Assembly: GCF_015278255.1 (NCBI RefSeq)
Contig: NZ_JADIJC010000001.1
Span: 620,001 to 684,000 of the forward strand
DNA length: 64,000 nucleotides
Direction: 5' to 3'
From: Microbacterium hibisci
GTDB lineage: Bacteria; Actinomycetota; Actinomycetes; Actinomycetales; Microbacteriaceae
Shown here: in pieces, positions 37,311 through 45,971 of the stretch
Numbering within the stretch: position 1 is the first letter of the stretch
Layout: the number at the start of each line of letters is the position of its first letter
The notes under the pieces: model-generated
The model's database searches: none
Seen by the model: only the letters and a program-made list of their open reading frames with translations
Told to the model about the DNA's origin: nothing
Program-made: the position numbers and the translations under genes

Positions 37311-38225
37311 TTACTCGGCGGTCTTCGCCTCGGCGCCCTCGGTCGCCTCCGCGGCCTCGGTCGCGTCAGCGGCCTCGGTCGCCTCAGCGGCCTCGGCGCC
37401 CGCCTCGTCGGCGGCCGACTCGGTCGCCGCGGTCTCCACAGCGGCGACCTCGGTCTCGACCGGCGCACCCTGCTCGAGCAGCTCGCGCTCCCAGTCGGCG
37501 AGCGGCTCGGCGTCGGCGGCCTCGTCGGTGGGCTGGTGGCGCTGGATGAGGCCCTCGGCGGCGGCGTCGGCGATGATGCGGGTGAGCAGGCCCACCGAGC
37601 GGATCGCGTCGTCGTTGCCGGGGATCGGGTACTGGAACTCGTCCGGGTCGGCGTTGGTGTCGAGGATGCCGATCACCGGGATGCCGAGCTTCGACGCCTC
37701 GTCGATCGCGAGGTGCTCGCGCTTGGCGTCGACGACCCAGATGGCCGAAGGGGTCTTCTGGAGGTTGCGGATGCCGCCGAGCGACTTGTGCAGCTTGTCG
37801 AGCTCGCGCTTCTTGAGCAGGAGCTCCTTCTTGGTGAAGCCGCTGGCAGCCGGGTCCTCGAAGTCGAGCTCCTCGAGCTCCTTCATGCGCGCGAGACGCT
37901 TGGAGACGGTCGAGAAGTTGGTGAGCAGGCCACCGAGCCAGCGCTGGTTGACGTAGGGCTGGCCTACACGGGTCGCCTGCTCGGCGATGACTTCCTGCGC
38001 CTGCTTCTTGGTGCCGACGAAGAGGATGGTGCCGCCGTGCGCGACGGTCTCCTTGACGAACTCGTACGCCTTGTCGATGTACGTCAGCGACTGCTGCAGG
38101 TCGATGATGTGGATGCCGCTGCGCTCCGTGAGGATGAAGCGCTTGACCTTCGGGTTCCACCGGCGGGTCTGGTGTCCGAAGTGGACGCCGCTGTCGAGCA
38201 GCTGGCGAATGGTGACGACGGCCAT
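37311..38225 (-). CDS. rpsB: 30S ribosomal protein S2
   Basis: A 304-aa S2. The conserved core runs from [28 protein letters not shown] to the [10 protein letters not shown] segment, followed by a ~65-residue acidic, Ala/Glu/Thr-rich tail made of repeats like [19 protein letters not shown]. Such tails are common in actinobacterial S2 and explain the extra length over E. coli (241 aa). The ribosome-binding site is AACAGGAGAACGGCC before the ATG. A long leader with a strong hairpin precedes it (see 38226-38558). Confidence 0.97.
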   Translation of the reverse strand: MAVVTIRQLLDSGVHFGHQTRRWNPKVKRFILTERSGIHIIDLQQSLTYIDKAYEFVKETVAHGGTILFVGTKKQAQEVIAEQATRVGQPYVNQRWLGGLLTNFSTVSKRLARMKELEELDFEDPAASGFTKKELLLKKRELDKLHKSLGGIRNLQKTPSAIWVVDAKREHLAIDEASKLGIPVIGILDTNADPDEFQYPIPGNDDAIRSVGLLTRIIADAAAEGLIQRHQPTDEAADAEPLADWERELLEQGAPVETEVAAVETAATESAADEAGAEAAEATEAADATEAAEATEGAEAKTAE

Positions 38226-38558
38226 GGCCGTTCTCCTGTTCCGGCGCGTGCGCGCCTGTTGCGGTTGTTCTCGCGCCGGCAGGAGCCGGCGAGCCTGGTG
38301 CCCGGCTCATTCCCACCCCGCACCGCTCATGAGCGTTCGCAGGGACCGTTGGGAATGGATGCCGCGCCGCACCCTTCGTCAGACTCGGGGCTTGCGGCGC
38401 TGTGGGCACGCGGAGTCACTCCGACATGCGGAGTGCGTATCCAGTGTATCAGCAGGAGGGGTTCCCGCCCCTCCTCCCCCGGGACCACCGGACACGCGTT
38501 CTCCACCGGGCGGAGGCATCGGTCCCCGCCGACGTCGAGGCGGGTCGAGGGTCGGAGC
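38226..38558. other. 333-bp divergent intergenic region between rpsB and the M23 gene
   Basis: No coding region is supported here. On the minus strand TACACT (38448-38443) is a plausible -10 for rpsB, giving a leader of about 210 nt. Within that leader 38308-38357 folds into a long hairpin (separate entry). The rest is GC-rich with no clear promoter for the plus-strand M23 gene. Confidence 0.5.
38308..38357 (-). promoter_or_regulatory. Hairpin in the rpsB 5' leader
   Basis: CATTCCCA (38308-38315) pairs exactly with TGGGAATG (38350-38357). Inside, a GC-rich 6-bp helix and CGCTC/GAGCG around a 4-nt loop continue the stem. It lies ~85 nt before the rpsB start. Ribosomal protein leaders often bind their own product; this is a candidate S2 autoregulatory site, by inference only. 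Confidence 0.45.
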
Positions 38559-39125
38559 ATGAGAACGGCAGGGACGGATCCACGACGGAGTGCGGGCAGG
38601 CTCATCGGGGCGGTGCTGGCGACGTTCGCCGTGGCCGCGCTGCCCGGCGCCGGGATCGCTTCGGCGGGCGCCGTGCCCGCTGATGTCGCCGGGGTCGCCG
38701 GCGGCCCGGTCGCGGTCGCGTCTGGATGGACGTGGCCCGTCCGCCCCTTCCGGCTCGAGCAGGTCTTCGTCGCACCGGCCCACGAGTACGGACCCGGTCA
38801 CCGCGGCGTGGACCTTCGGCCGCTGAGCGAGACCGTGGTGCGCGCACCCGCCGGCGGTGTCGTCGCGTTCTCAGGAGAGGTCGCGGGTCGCGGCGTCCTG
38901 ACGCTCGATCACGGTTCGGGCCTGGTCACGACGCTCGAGCCGGTGGACTCCGACCTCGCGACGGGCACGCCGGTCGCGGCTGGCGAGCCGGTCGGGTCGA
39001 TCGCGCTCGGCGGACACACCGCCCCCGGCGCCCTGCACTTCGGCGTCCGCCTGGATGGCGAGTACATCAACCCTCTGGTGCTGCTGGGCGGCGTGCCACG
39101 CGCCGTGCTCCTTCCGTGCTGCTGA
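38559..39125 (+). CDS. Secreted M23-family peptidase-like protein, degenerate active site
   Basis: A 188-aa exported protein. A signal peptide (RLIGAVLATFAVAALPGAGIASAGA) is followed by a LytM/M23 beta domain: GHRGVDLRPL holds the zinc His and Asp (HxxxD). The second motif reads GALHFGVR, keeping the zinc His but replacing the first, catalytic His of HxH by Ala. The usual Tyr/His before the VDSD.. segment is also missing. It may therefore bind rather than cut peptidoglycan. Its place beside rpsB is conserved in actinobacteria. ATG 38559 is chosen because it directly precedes the signal sequence. Confidence 0.85.
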   Translation: MRTAGTDPRRSAGRLIGAVLATFAVAALPGAGIASAGAVPADVAGVAGGPVAVASGWTWPVRPFRLEQVFVAPAHEYGPGHRGVDLRPLSETVVRAPAGGVVAFSGEVAGRGVLTLDHGSGLVTTLEPVDSDLATGTPVAAGEPVGSIALGGHTAPGALHFGVRLDGEYINPLVLLGGVPRAVLLPCC

Positions 39126-39192
39126 ACGCCGGTTTGCAGTCGATGCGCCGTCCCCGTCCGGGCGGATCCCGCTCAGGCGCTGAGCAAGCTCG

Positions 39193-40098
39193 TCACGCGC
39201 GCGGATGCGCCAACCGGTACGACGCCGCGAGCCGCTCACTGGAGACGTGCGTGTAGATCTGGGTCGTGCCGAGGCTCGCGTGCCCGAGCAGCTCCTGCAC
39301 CGCACGGAGGTCGGCCCCGCCGTCAAGCAGATGGGTGGCGGCAGAGTGCCGGAGCGCATGAGGGCCGACGTGTTCACCCAGCTCAGGACCGAGCTCGCGC
39401 GCGACGAGGTCGTACACCGCACGGGATCCGAGTCGGCCGCCGCGCGCACCGAGGAACATCGCGGCGGTCGGAGTGTCGTCAGGGCGGCGGGCCACGAGCG
39501 CCGGGCGACCTCGGACCAGGTATGCATCCATCGCCCGCAGCGCCGGAAGGCCGAACGGCACGACACGCTCCTTCGCCCCCTTGCCCAGCACGCGCGCCGT
39601 GCGCCGATCCCGGTCGATGTCGTCGACGTCGAGCCCGCACAGCTCAGACACACGCACCGCGGCGCCGTAGAGCAGCTCCAGCACGGCGTGGTCGCGCAGG
39701 GCGATGGGGTCGCCGGCGGCGGCGGCGTTCTCCATCCGCGCCAGCACGTCGGCGAGGGCCTCGGCGGTGGCCACCTTGGGCAGCGTCCGGCCGCGTTTGG
39801 GGGCGACGAGGCGAAGACTCGGGTCGCCTGCCAGGAGGCCGGCCTCCGTCGCCCACGCGAAGAATCCGCGGACGGCGGCGGTACGGCGCGCGATGGTCGC
39901 ACGGCTGTCGCCCCGCTGCACCGCCTGCCAGAGCCAGTCGCGGAGATTCTCGAGGTCGACATCGTCCAATGCGATGTCACCGCACGCCGCCGAGAGGCCC
40001 GCGAGGTCGGCGCGGTAGGCGCGCACCGTCGCGGGCGAAAGCCGCCGCACGTCCGCCAGCTGCCGCAGGTACCTCTCGGCGGCCTCGAGGATCTCCAC
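39193..40098 (-). CDS. xerC: Tyrosine recombinase XerC
   Basis: A 301-aa site-specific recombinase that resolves chromosome dimers at dif with XerD. The N-terminal SAM-like domain (EILEAAERYLRQLADVRRLSPATVRAYRADL) is followed by the catalytic domain. Visible catalytic residues are Arg in LYGAAVRVSELCGLDVDDID, HALRHSAATHLL, the second His in LLGHASLGTTQIYTHVS, and the Tyr nucleophile in QIYTHV. GTG 40098 is chosen since upstream residues are a low-quality repeat region. The rpsB-xerC-dprA order supports XerC over XerD. Confidence 0.94.
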   Translation of the reverse strand: MEILEAAERYLRQLADVRRLSPATVRAYRADLAGLSAACGDIALDDVDLENLRDWLWQAVQRGDSRATIARRTAAVRGFFAWATEAGLLAGDPSLRLVAPKRGRTLPKVATAEALADVLARMENAAAAGDPIALRDHAVLELLYGAAVRVSELCGLDVDDIDRDRRTARVLGKGAKERVVPFGLPALRAMDAYLVRGRPALVARRPDDTPTAAMFLGARGGRLGSRAVYDLVARELGPELGEHVGPHALRHSAATHLLDGGADLRAVQELLGHASLGTTQIYTHVSSERLAASYRLAHPRA

Positions 40099-40139
40099 GT
40101 GTCTACCTTGCCCCGGCGGCACGCAGACGTCGGCGCGAC

Positions 40140-40275
40140 GCACCGCAGGGTCATCCAGTGCCCCGGCACACCGCAGCGTCATCCGATGTGCCCGCGATGC
40201 ACCGCAGCGTCATCCGATGTGCCTGCGACGCACGGCAGCATCCGGCGTGCGTCGGCGACGCGGGTCATCCGGCGG
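40140..40275. repeat. Degenerate ~31-bp tandem repeat between xerC and dprA
   Basis: Units built on GCACCGCAGCGTCATCCGATG recur about four and a half times. The ACCGCAG word is at 40142, 40170, 40201 and, as ACGGCAG, 40232, and a partial unit with TCATCCG follows at ~40265. Spacings are 28, 31 and 31 bp. Units 2 and 3 are nearly identical. The spacer has no other feature. Confidence 0.75.
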
Positions 40276-40306
40276 GCTCTCGAACCGCTCCGTCGACGAG
40301 TCGTGC

Positions 40307-41494
40307 TCATCCCGCCGTGGGGAGCAGTCTCCATCCATCCGGCCCCGACTGCACGCGGCCGTCGAGCTGGAGCACCCCGAGGAACCCCCGAACCCCCTCG
40401 GACGACATGCCGGCTCGCCGCGCAACCTCCTCGACGTCGCGCCACGCCCGCGTGCTCAGGGCGTCCTGCACCCGCGTCGCGTCGTCGGTGTAGTTCGACC
40501 CGGGGGTCGTGCCGGCAGCGTTCGCCGGCGGGAGCCCGAGGAGCTCGCGGACATCGTCGGCGCTCGTGATGCACTCCGCTCCGTACTCGCGGATCAGGCG
40601 ATGTGCCCCCGCCGAGGCGGCCGAGGTGATGGGGCCCGGCACTGCGCCGAGGGGGCGTGACAGCGTCGCGGCGTGACCTGCGGTGTTGAGCGACCCGCTG
40701 CGCCAGCCGGCTTCGACGACCACGGTCGCCATCGACAGCGCGGCGATCAGGCGGTTGCGCTGGAGGAAGCGCCATTTGGTGGGTGCGGATCCGCAAGGCA
40801 CCTCGCTCGCCACCACGCCATGTCGCGCCACGTCCTCGATGAGCTGGGTGTGTCCGGCGGGATAGGCGCGATCCGCGCCTCCCGCAAGCAGCGCCACTGT
40901 CAGGCCACCCGCCGTCAGGGCGGCACGGTGCGCAGCGCCGTCGATGCCGTAGGCACCGCCGGAGACGACGGCGATGCCGTGCCCGGCGAGGTCGGCGGCG
41001 AGCTCCATGGCGACGTGGTCCCCGTAGCGGGTGGCGGCGCGCGCCCCGACGATCGCCACCGACCCGTGCTCCATGCCGAGAGCGGCCGCGTCGCCGCGCA
41101 CCCACAGGCACAGCGGCCCGTGACTGCCGAGGTCGTCGAGCTGCGACGGCCATTCCGGGTCGCTTCGGGTGAGGAGGCGCACCCCGCGCGCCGCCGCGAC
41201 ACGAAGGGAGTCGACGACCGCGCGCTCGGACAGTCGCGGCATCCAGCGCTGCCGGCCGTCGGCGAGCTCGCGGGGCGTCACCTCGTCGAGCGCGCCCTCG
41301 GAGAGCACCGCCTCGAGACCCGCCACGGCCCCGCGCGCCGCGACGATCCGCCCCGCGACGGAGTCGCCGGGCTCGGTGATCTGCGACCACACCGCGGTGG
41401 CGTACCGCTCCAATGACTCGTCGGCGCCCCATGCGAGACCCAAGGGTGCGAGGGCTCGTTCTGCGGTCGCGCTGGTCAGGTCGAATCCCCTCAC
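40307..41494 (-). CDS. dprA: DNA-processing protein DprA
   Basis: A 395-aa Rossmann-fold protein that loads RecA on single-stranded DNA during transformation. The conserved core is present: VAIVGARAATRYGDHVAMELAADLAGHGIAVVSGGAYGIDGAAHRAAL, then GGADRAYPAGHTQLIEDVARHG and SEVPCGSAPTKWRFLQRNRLIAALS. The C-terminal winged helix (VEEVARRAGMSSEGVRGFLGVLQLDG) is also there. GTG 41494 overlaps the comM stop by 4 nt. The dprA-comM pair is a typical remnant natural-competence block. Confidence 0.95.
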   Translation of the reverse strand: MRGFDLTSATAERALAPLGLAWGADESLERYATAVWSQITEPGDSVAGRIVAARGAVAGLEAVLSEGALDEVTPRELADGRQRWMPRLSERAVVDSLRVAAARGVRLLTRSDPEWPSQLDDLGSHGPLCLWVRGDAAALGMEHGSVAIVGARAATRYGDHVAMELAADLAGHGIAVVSGGAYGIDGAAHRAALTAGGLTVALLAGGADRAYPAGHTQLIEDVARHGVVASEVPCGSAPTKWRFLQRNRLIAALSMATVVVEAGWRSGSLNTAGHAATLSRPLGAVPGPITSAASAGAHRLIREYGAECITSADDVRELLGLPPANAAGTTPGSNYTDDATRVQDALSTRAWRDVEEVARRAGMSSEGVRGFLGVLQLDGRVQSGPDGWRLLPTAG

Positions 41495-43014
41495 AGTGCC
41501 AGGCCCTTCTTGAGATAGAGCGCGCGCCCGACGTGCTCCGCGCTGAGCTGCCCGCGCCCCTCGATGTCGGCAAGCGACCACGCGACCCTCAGCACGCGGT
41601 CATAGCCGCGCAGCGTCAGCGCCCCCCGGTGCAGGGCGGCGTCGAGCGGGCGGCGCACGACAGGCGACGGTGCTCCGGGTCCCTCGCGCAGCCAGCTGCC
41701 GGGAACGTCCGCGTTCACCCGCCACGGTGTGTCGTGCAGGCGGCGCGCGGCTCGGGCGCGCGCTTCGATCACACGCGCGCGAGCGGTGGCGGTCGACAGC
41801 GCGGGTCCGTGATCACGCTGCGCGACCGACACGCGAGTGAGCGTCAATTCGATGTCCATCCGGTCCAGCAGCGGCCCTGACAGCCGCCCGAGGTACCGGC
41901 GGATGGCCGCCGGCGGGCACGTGCAGGTGCCGCCACGGATGCCGTAGTCGCCGCACGGACACGGGTTGGTCGCGAGCACGAGCTGGAAGCGCGCCGGGTA
42001 CTCCGCCATCGCGCCGGCTCGGTGGATCGTGATGGAACCCGACTCCAGCGGCTGGCGAAGCGCATCCAGCGCGCTCGCCGCGAACTCGCCGGCCTCGTCC
42101 AGGAACAGCACGCCCTCGCTCGCCCGGGCGATGGCACCGGGCCGCACGACGCGCGTCCCGCCGCCGACGAGGGCGGCGATGCTCGCACTGTGATGCGGGG
42201 CCTCGAACGGCGGCGTGCGCGACAGCTCGACAACGCGAGCACCCGCCAGGCTGCGGATCGACGCACTCGCGAGGGCCGCCCGATCGTCGAGCTCGGGGAG
42301 GATGCCCGGCAGCCGTCGGGCCAGCATCGTCTTGCCGGCGCCGGGCGGTCCGCACATCAGCAGGTGGTGTCCGCCGGCCGCCGCCACGATGAGCGCGTCG
42401 ACGGCGTCGCGCTGGCCGATCACCTCGGCCAGGTCGAGGGCCGCCCGGGGCGGCTCGTCCTCGTCGGCGAGGAACACAGGCTGGTCGTCGGGCACCTCCA
42501 CGTCGCCGCCGTGCCAGGCGACCACCTGCGCCAGGTTGAGGGCGGCCAGCACGTCGACCCCTTCGACGAGCTCGGCCTCGGGGCCGTTCGCGAACGGCAC
42601 GACCACGCGGCGATGACCCGCCCGGCGCGCGGCGACCACGGCCGGCAGCACACCGGGCACCGGCCGCAGCCGACCGTCGAGTCCGAGTTCGCCGATGTGC
42701 ACGGCGCTGGCGACCGAGGCGGCGTCCATGGTCGACTCGGTCGCGAGCGAGGCGATGGCGATCGCGACATCGAATCCGGATCCTTGTTTGGGCAGGCTCG
42801 CGGGAGACAGGTTCACCGTCAGCCGCCGCCGCGGCAACGGGGTGCCGCTGTTCGCGCACGCGTTGTGCACCCGCTGCACCGCTTCGCCGAGGGCCTTGTC
42901 GGGCAGGCCGATGATGCGGAACTCGGGCGTCTGCTGCGACAGGTCGGCTTCGACCTCCACGCACTCCCCCTCGGCTCCGACGAGTGCGACGGCCCACGTG
43001 CGCGCGACGCTCAC
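41491..43014 (-). CDS. comM: YifB family Mg-chelatase-like AAA ATPase (ComM)
   Basis: A 507-aa hexameric helicase. ComM promotes branch migration during integration of foreign DNA. An N-terminal ChlI/Lon-like domain (EGECVEVEADLSQQTPEFRIIGLPDKA) precedes the Mg-chelatase AAA core with Walker A GPPGAGKT, Walker B (VLFLDEAGEF), a sensor-1 Asn in LVLATNPCPCGDYG and a C-terminal domain. The GTG start follows GGAGGTGCC and overlaps yraN by 4 nt. Confidence 0.95.
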   Translation of the reverse strand: MSVARTWAVALVGAEGECVEVEADLSQQTPEFRIIGLPDKALGEAVQRVHNACANSGTPLPRRRLTVNLSPASLPKQGSGFDVAIAIASLATESTMDAASVASAVHIGELGLDGRLRPVPGVLPAVVAARRAGHRRVVVPFANGPEAELVEGVDVLAALNLAQVVAWHGGDVEVPDDQPVFLADEDEPPRAALDLAEVIGQRDAVDALIVAAAGGHHLLMCGPPGAGKTMLARRLPGILPELDDRAALASASIRSLAGARVVELSRTPPFEAPHHSASIAALVGGGTRVVRPGAIARASEGVLFLDEAGEFAASALDALRQPLESGSITIHRAGAMAEYPARFQLVLATNPCPCGDYGIRGGTCTCPPAAIRRYLGRLSGPLLDRMDIELTLTRVSVAQRDHGPALSTATARARVIEARARAARRLHDTPWRVNADVPGSWLREGPGAPSPVVRRPLDAALHRGALTLRGYDRVLRVAWSLADIEGRGQLSAEHVGRALYLKKGLAL

Positions 43015-43379
43015 GGCACCTCCACATCGACGAGGTGCTCGAGCCGGGCCGCTTCGACGGTGGCACCGGTGAGTCCGACGGCGTCGATGCGCAGCCGCCG
43101 ACCCTGGACGAGGTCGCGATGCGCGCTCGCCCACGCGACGGCGAGTCGCCAGAGCCGCACGCGCTTGCGGGCGTCGATCGCCTCGAAGGGGTGCCCGAAG
43201 CCCTCTCCGCGGCGCGTCTTCACCTCGACGACCGCCACCGTCATCCGGTCGGCGACCACCAGGTCGATCTCACCGTCGCGGCACCGCCAGTTGCGTGCGA
43301 GGACGGTGAATCCGCGCTCCTCGAAGTAGCGCGCGGCCCGGTCTTCGCCGGCCCGTCCGAGGTCGTCTTTGTCTGCCAT
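43011..43379 (-). CDS. YraN family endonuclease-like protein
   Basis: A 122-aa UPF0102 protein with the restriction-endonuclease fold: GEDRAARYFEERGFTVLARNWRCRDGEIDLVV, then VAVVEVKTRRGEGFG. The pattern E...D(x)n(E/V)VK is the PD-(D/E)XK metal site. The N-terminal GRAGEDRAARYF helix is typical. ATG 43379 is chosen because it lies directly before the first motif. It sits in the dprA-comM-yraN cluster, where DNA uptake or repair is the suspected role. Confidence 0.9.
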   Translation of the reverse strand: MADKDDLGRAGEDRAARYFEERGFTVLARNWRCRDGEIDLVVADRMTVAVVEVKTRRGEGFGHPFEAIDARKRVRLWRLAVAWASAHRDLVQGRRLRIDAVGLTGATVEAARLEHLVDVEVP

Positions 43380-43490
43380 TCCGGCATCGTCGCGCCCGAG
43401 CGGGCGCGCGCGGGCGCCGGGGCGCGGCATCCGTTCAGAAGCAGCGAAGCGCGCCGCAGGCGCCGGGCTGGGGAGGAGCCGGCGGGGTCG

Positions 43491-43814
43491 TCAGTTGTCG
43501 AGCGACAGCTCTTCGGGGAGGTGGAAGTCGCGGCGCGAGAGCTCCTCGACGTTGACGTCCTTGAACGTCAGCACGCGCACCGCCTTGACGAAGCGGTCCG
43601 CGCGGTAGATGTCCCAGACCCACACATCGGACATCGAGATCTCGAAGTAGAAGTCGTGCTCGGTGTCGCGCCGCACGACGTTCACCTCGTTGGCGAGGTA
43701 GAAGCGCCGCTCGGTCTCGATCACGTATTGGAACTGCGAGACGACATCCCGGTACTCGCGGTACAGCGCGAGCTCGAGTTCGCGGTCGTAGTCTTCGAAG
43801 ACCTCGTCATCCAT
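43491..43814 (-). CDS. DUF2469 family protein
   Basis: A 107-aa acidic cytoplasmic protein. The sequence, starting DDEVFEDYDRELELALYREYRDVVSQF and continuing YVIETERRFYLANEVNVVRRDTEHDFYFEISMSDVWVWDIYR, is highly conserved across actinobacteria, always between rnhB and yraN. The function is not known. A minus-strand TAGGAT lies 9 nt before the ATG, so the transcript is nearly leaderless. Confidence 0.92.
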   Translation of the reverse strand: MDDEVFEDYDRELELALYREYRDVVSQFQYVIETERRFYLANEVNVVRRDTEHDFYFEISMSDVWVWDIYRADRFVKAVRVLTFKDVNVEELSRRDFHLPEELSLDN

Positions 43815-43888
43815 GGTGCTTCCATCCTATGGGCGGGGACGGATGCCGCGACCCGCGAACCGCGACGCGCGGTCCGCGGCCGGCGAAC

Positions 43889-44548
43889 TCAGAACAGCGT
43901 GGGCGCCTCGGCGATCGACCACGACGCGCGATGGTGCCGGCTGATGCCGTGCGCGCGGATGGCATCGCGGTGGTCGGGGCTCGCATAGCCCTTGTTGCGG
44001 GCCCAGTTGTACGCGGGGAGCTCGTCGTGGAGGTCGGTCATCAGCCGGTCGCGCGCCACCTTCGCGATCACCGACGCGGCGGCGGCGGACGCGCAGTCGC
44101 GGTCGGCCTTGATGACGGGACGCACCGTCAGTCCCCACGCCCCCGCCGGGGTGATGTAGTCGTAGTTGCCGTCGAGGATGACGATCGCCTCCTCGGCGAT
44201 CACGCCGTGGGCGCGGAGATCGGCCAGCGCGCGGATCGATGCCAGTCCGAGCGCCCGCATGATGCCGACCTCGTCGATCTCCTGCGAGCTCGCCCATCCG
44301 ACGGCACTCGCCGCGACCCACGTCGCCGCCCGGGCGGCGACGTCGGCCCGCTTCGGCTCGGGCACGAGCTTGGAGTCGCGCAGGCCCTGCGGGATCCTCT
44401 TGCGTGACCGGGGTGCGTCGACCACGGCTGCGCCGACGGCGACCGGACCGGCCAGGGCGCCCCTCCCCACCTCGTCGCACGCGATGATGAGCGCGTGCTC
44501 CCGGAGCAGCCTGCGCTCGAGGGTGAGACGGGGCTCGGCGACGGTCAC
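43889..44548 (-). CDS. rnhB: Ribonuclease HII
   Basis: A 219-aa type 2 RNase H that nicks at ribonucleotides in DNA. The metal-binding residues are in IIACDEVGRGALAGP (Asp-Glu), ILDGNYDYITPAG (Asp) and VIKADRDCASAAAASVIAKVARDRLM (Asp). The C-terminal GYASPDHRDAIRAHGISRHHRASW completes the core. It starts with GTG at 44548 and overlaps the lepB stop by 4 nt. Confidence 0.96.
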   Translation of the reverse strand: MTVAEPRLTLERRLLREHALIIACDEVGRGALAGPVAVGAAVVDAPRSRKRIPQGLRDSKLVPEPKRADVAARAATWVAASAVGWASSQEIDEVGIMRALGLASIRALADLRAHGVIAEEAIVILDGNYDYITPAGAWGLTVRPVIKADRDCASAAAASVIAKVARDRLMTDLHDELPAYNWARNKGYASPDHRDAIRAHGISRHHRASWSIAEAPTLF

Positions 44549-45321
44549 TGCGCGCCGCCCTCCGGATCAGGCGCGGGCACGCCGGAGAACACGTCGTGAT
44601 GGAAGTCGAGCAGCCCGAAGCGGTCGAGCGGCCAGGTCACGAGGAACGCGCGGCCGACGAGGTTGTCCATCGGCACGAATCCCTTGCCCGGCTGATCCGT
44701 GTTGTACCGCGAGTCCTTCGAGCGGTAGCGGTTGTCGCCCAGCACCCACAGGCTTCCCTCGGGCACGGTCACGTCGAACGCGTCGCCCGACGCAGCGCTC
44801 TCTCCCGCCGGGACCTTGATGTACGCGCTCTCGTCGATGGGCACGTCGTTGACCGTGATCTGGCCGATCGCGTTGCAGCACACGACGTGATCGCCGGGGA
44901 GCCCGATGATGCGCTTGACGAGGTGGTCGTCGCTGTCGGGGGCGGCGAGCCCCACGAGAGAGAGGACCCACTCGACGGCCTCGACCACGGGCGGGCGGGC
45001 GGGCTCGGTGCTGGGCGGCAGCCAGCCGCCAGGATCCTGGAAGACCACGATGTCGCCGCGCTCGTAGGCGCCGAAGCGAGGGGTGATCTCGTCGACGAGG
45101 ATCCGGTCCTGCACGTGGAGCGTGTCCTCCATCGAGCCGGACGGAATGTAGAACGAGCGGACGATGAACGTCTTCACGACGAGCGAGACGAGCACCGCGA
45201 TCACGATGATGATCACGACGTCGCGCAGGAACACCACCCAGCCCCGGCGGCGCGGCTGGATGGTGGCGGCGGCCTCGTGCCCGGGCGCCGGCTCGGCCGG
45301 AGCCGACTTCTCGGTCGTCAT
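44545..45321 (-). CDS. lepB: Signal peptidase I
   Basis: A 258-aa membrane-anchored serine protease that removes Sec signal peptides. One N-terminal hydrophobic segment (VVIIIVIAVLVSLVVKTFIV) precedes the catalytic Ser in YIPSGSMEDTL. The general-base Lys is in DDHLVKRIIGLPGD. The box E region GSLWVLGDNRYRSKDSR is intact. The CCN within the barrel is unusual but outside the active site. ATG 45321 has an AAGGAAC about 4 nt upstream. Confidence 0.96.
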   Translation of the reverse strand: MTTEKSAPAEPAPGHEAAATIQPRRRGWVVFLRDVVIIIVIAVLVSLVVKTFIVRSFYIPSGSMEDTLHVQDRILVDEITPRFGAYERGDIVVFQDPGGWLPPSTEPARPPVVEAVEWVLSLVGLAAPDSDDHLVKRIIGLPGDHVVCCNAIGQITVNDVPIDESAYIKVPAGESAASGDAFDVTVPEGSLWVLGDNRYRSKDSRYNTDQPGKGFVPMDNLVGRAFLVTWPLDRFGLLDFHHDVFSGVPAPDPEGGAQ

Positions 45322-45400
45322 GCAGTTCCTTCGCGGGCGCCGGCGGTCGCGGCGGCCCGCCTTCAAGGGTCGCACACTCCGGGCGCCCGCGGAGAACGGA

Positions 45401-45432
45401 AGAAGCCCCGGACGAGGACGTCCGGGGCTTCT
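45401..45432 (-). terminator. Terminator between rplS and lepB
   Basis: A perfect 13-bp stem, AGAAGCCCCGGAC (45401-45413) / GTCCGGGGCTTCT (45420-45432), with a 6-nt loop. It follows the rplS stop and would separate rplS from lepB transcription. Confidence 0.85.
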
Positions 45433-45455
45433 GGAGAGCGCTGCGGCAGCGGCCG

Positions 45456-45803
45456 TCAGTTGTCGCGCTTCTCCTTGATCTTGGCCTTCTTGCCGCGCAG
45501 GTTGCGGAGGTAGTAGAGCTTGGCGCGGCGCACGTCACCGCGCGTGACGACCTCGATGTGGTCGATCACCGGGGAGTGCACCGGGAACGTGCGCTCGACG
45601 CCGACCTGGAAGCTGATCTTGCGGACGGTGAACGTCTCGCGGATGCCGTCGCCCGAGCGGCCGATGACGACACCCTGGAAGACCTGGATGCGCGAGCGGT
45701 TGCCCTCGGTGATGTTGACGTGCACCTTGACGGTGTCGCCGGGGGCGAAGGCGGGGATGTCGGAGCGGAGCGAAGCCGCGTCGACGGCGTCGAGGATCTG
45801 CAT
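45456..45803 (-). CDS. rplS: 50S ribosomal protein L19
   Basis: A 115-aa L19 with the standard KOW-like sequence ([46 protein letters not shown], then [36 protein letters not shown]). ATG 45803 is chosen because the canonical protein starts [12 protein letters not shown]; longer in-frame sequence is non-coding leader. A leader of up to 150 nt precedes it. It is not next to trmD in this genome, unlike in most bacteria. Confidence 0.97.
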   Translation of the reverse strand: MQILDAVDAASLRSDIPAFAPGDTVKVHVNITEGNRSRIQVFQGVVIGRSGDGIRETFTVRKISFQVGVERTFPVHSPVIDHIEVVTRGDVRRAKLYYLRNLRGKKAKIKEKRDN

Positions 45804-45971
45804 GATCGTCTCTCTCTGCGGCCGCCACAGGTCGACCACGGGAAGGAAGGTGAAAGGATTCGTGTGCCGCAGGCCTCCGGCGTGACGCCGTACAGCTGGC
45901 TCCCCTGAGGCAGAACCGGTCAGGGCACAAACATCCATTCTGCCATGGATGCCGCACCCGTCCAAACCGCG

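Noticed and set aside
33896..38225. Uninterrupted rpsB-to-DivIVA operon
   Set aside because: A strong terminator (36339-36369) and promoter-like sequences before pyrH divide it into rpsB-tsf and pyrH-frr-cdsA-DivIVA.
40135..40275. CRISPR array
   Set aside because: The ~31-bp units are contiguous and degenerate with no unique spacers, and no cas genes are nearby.
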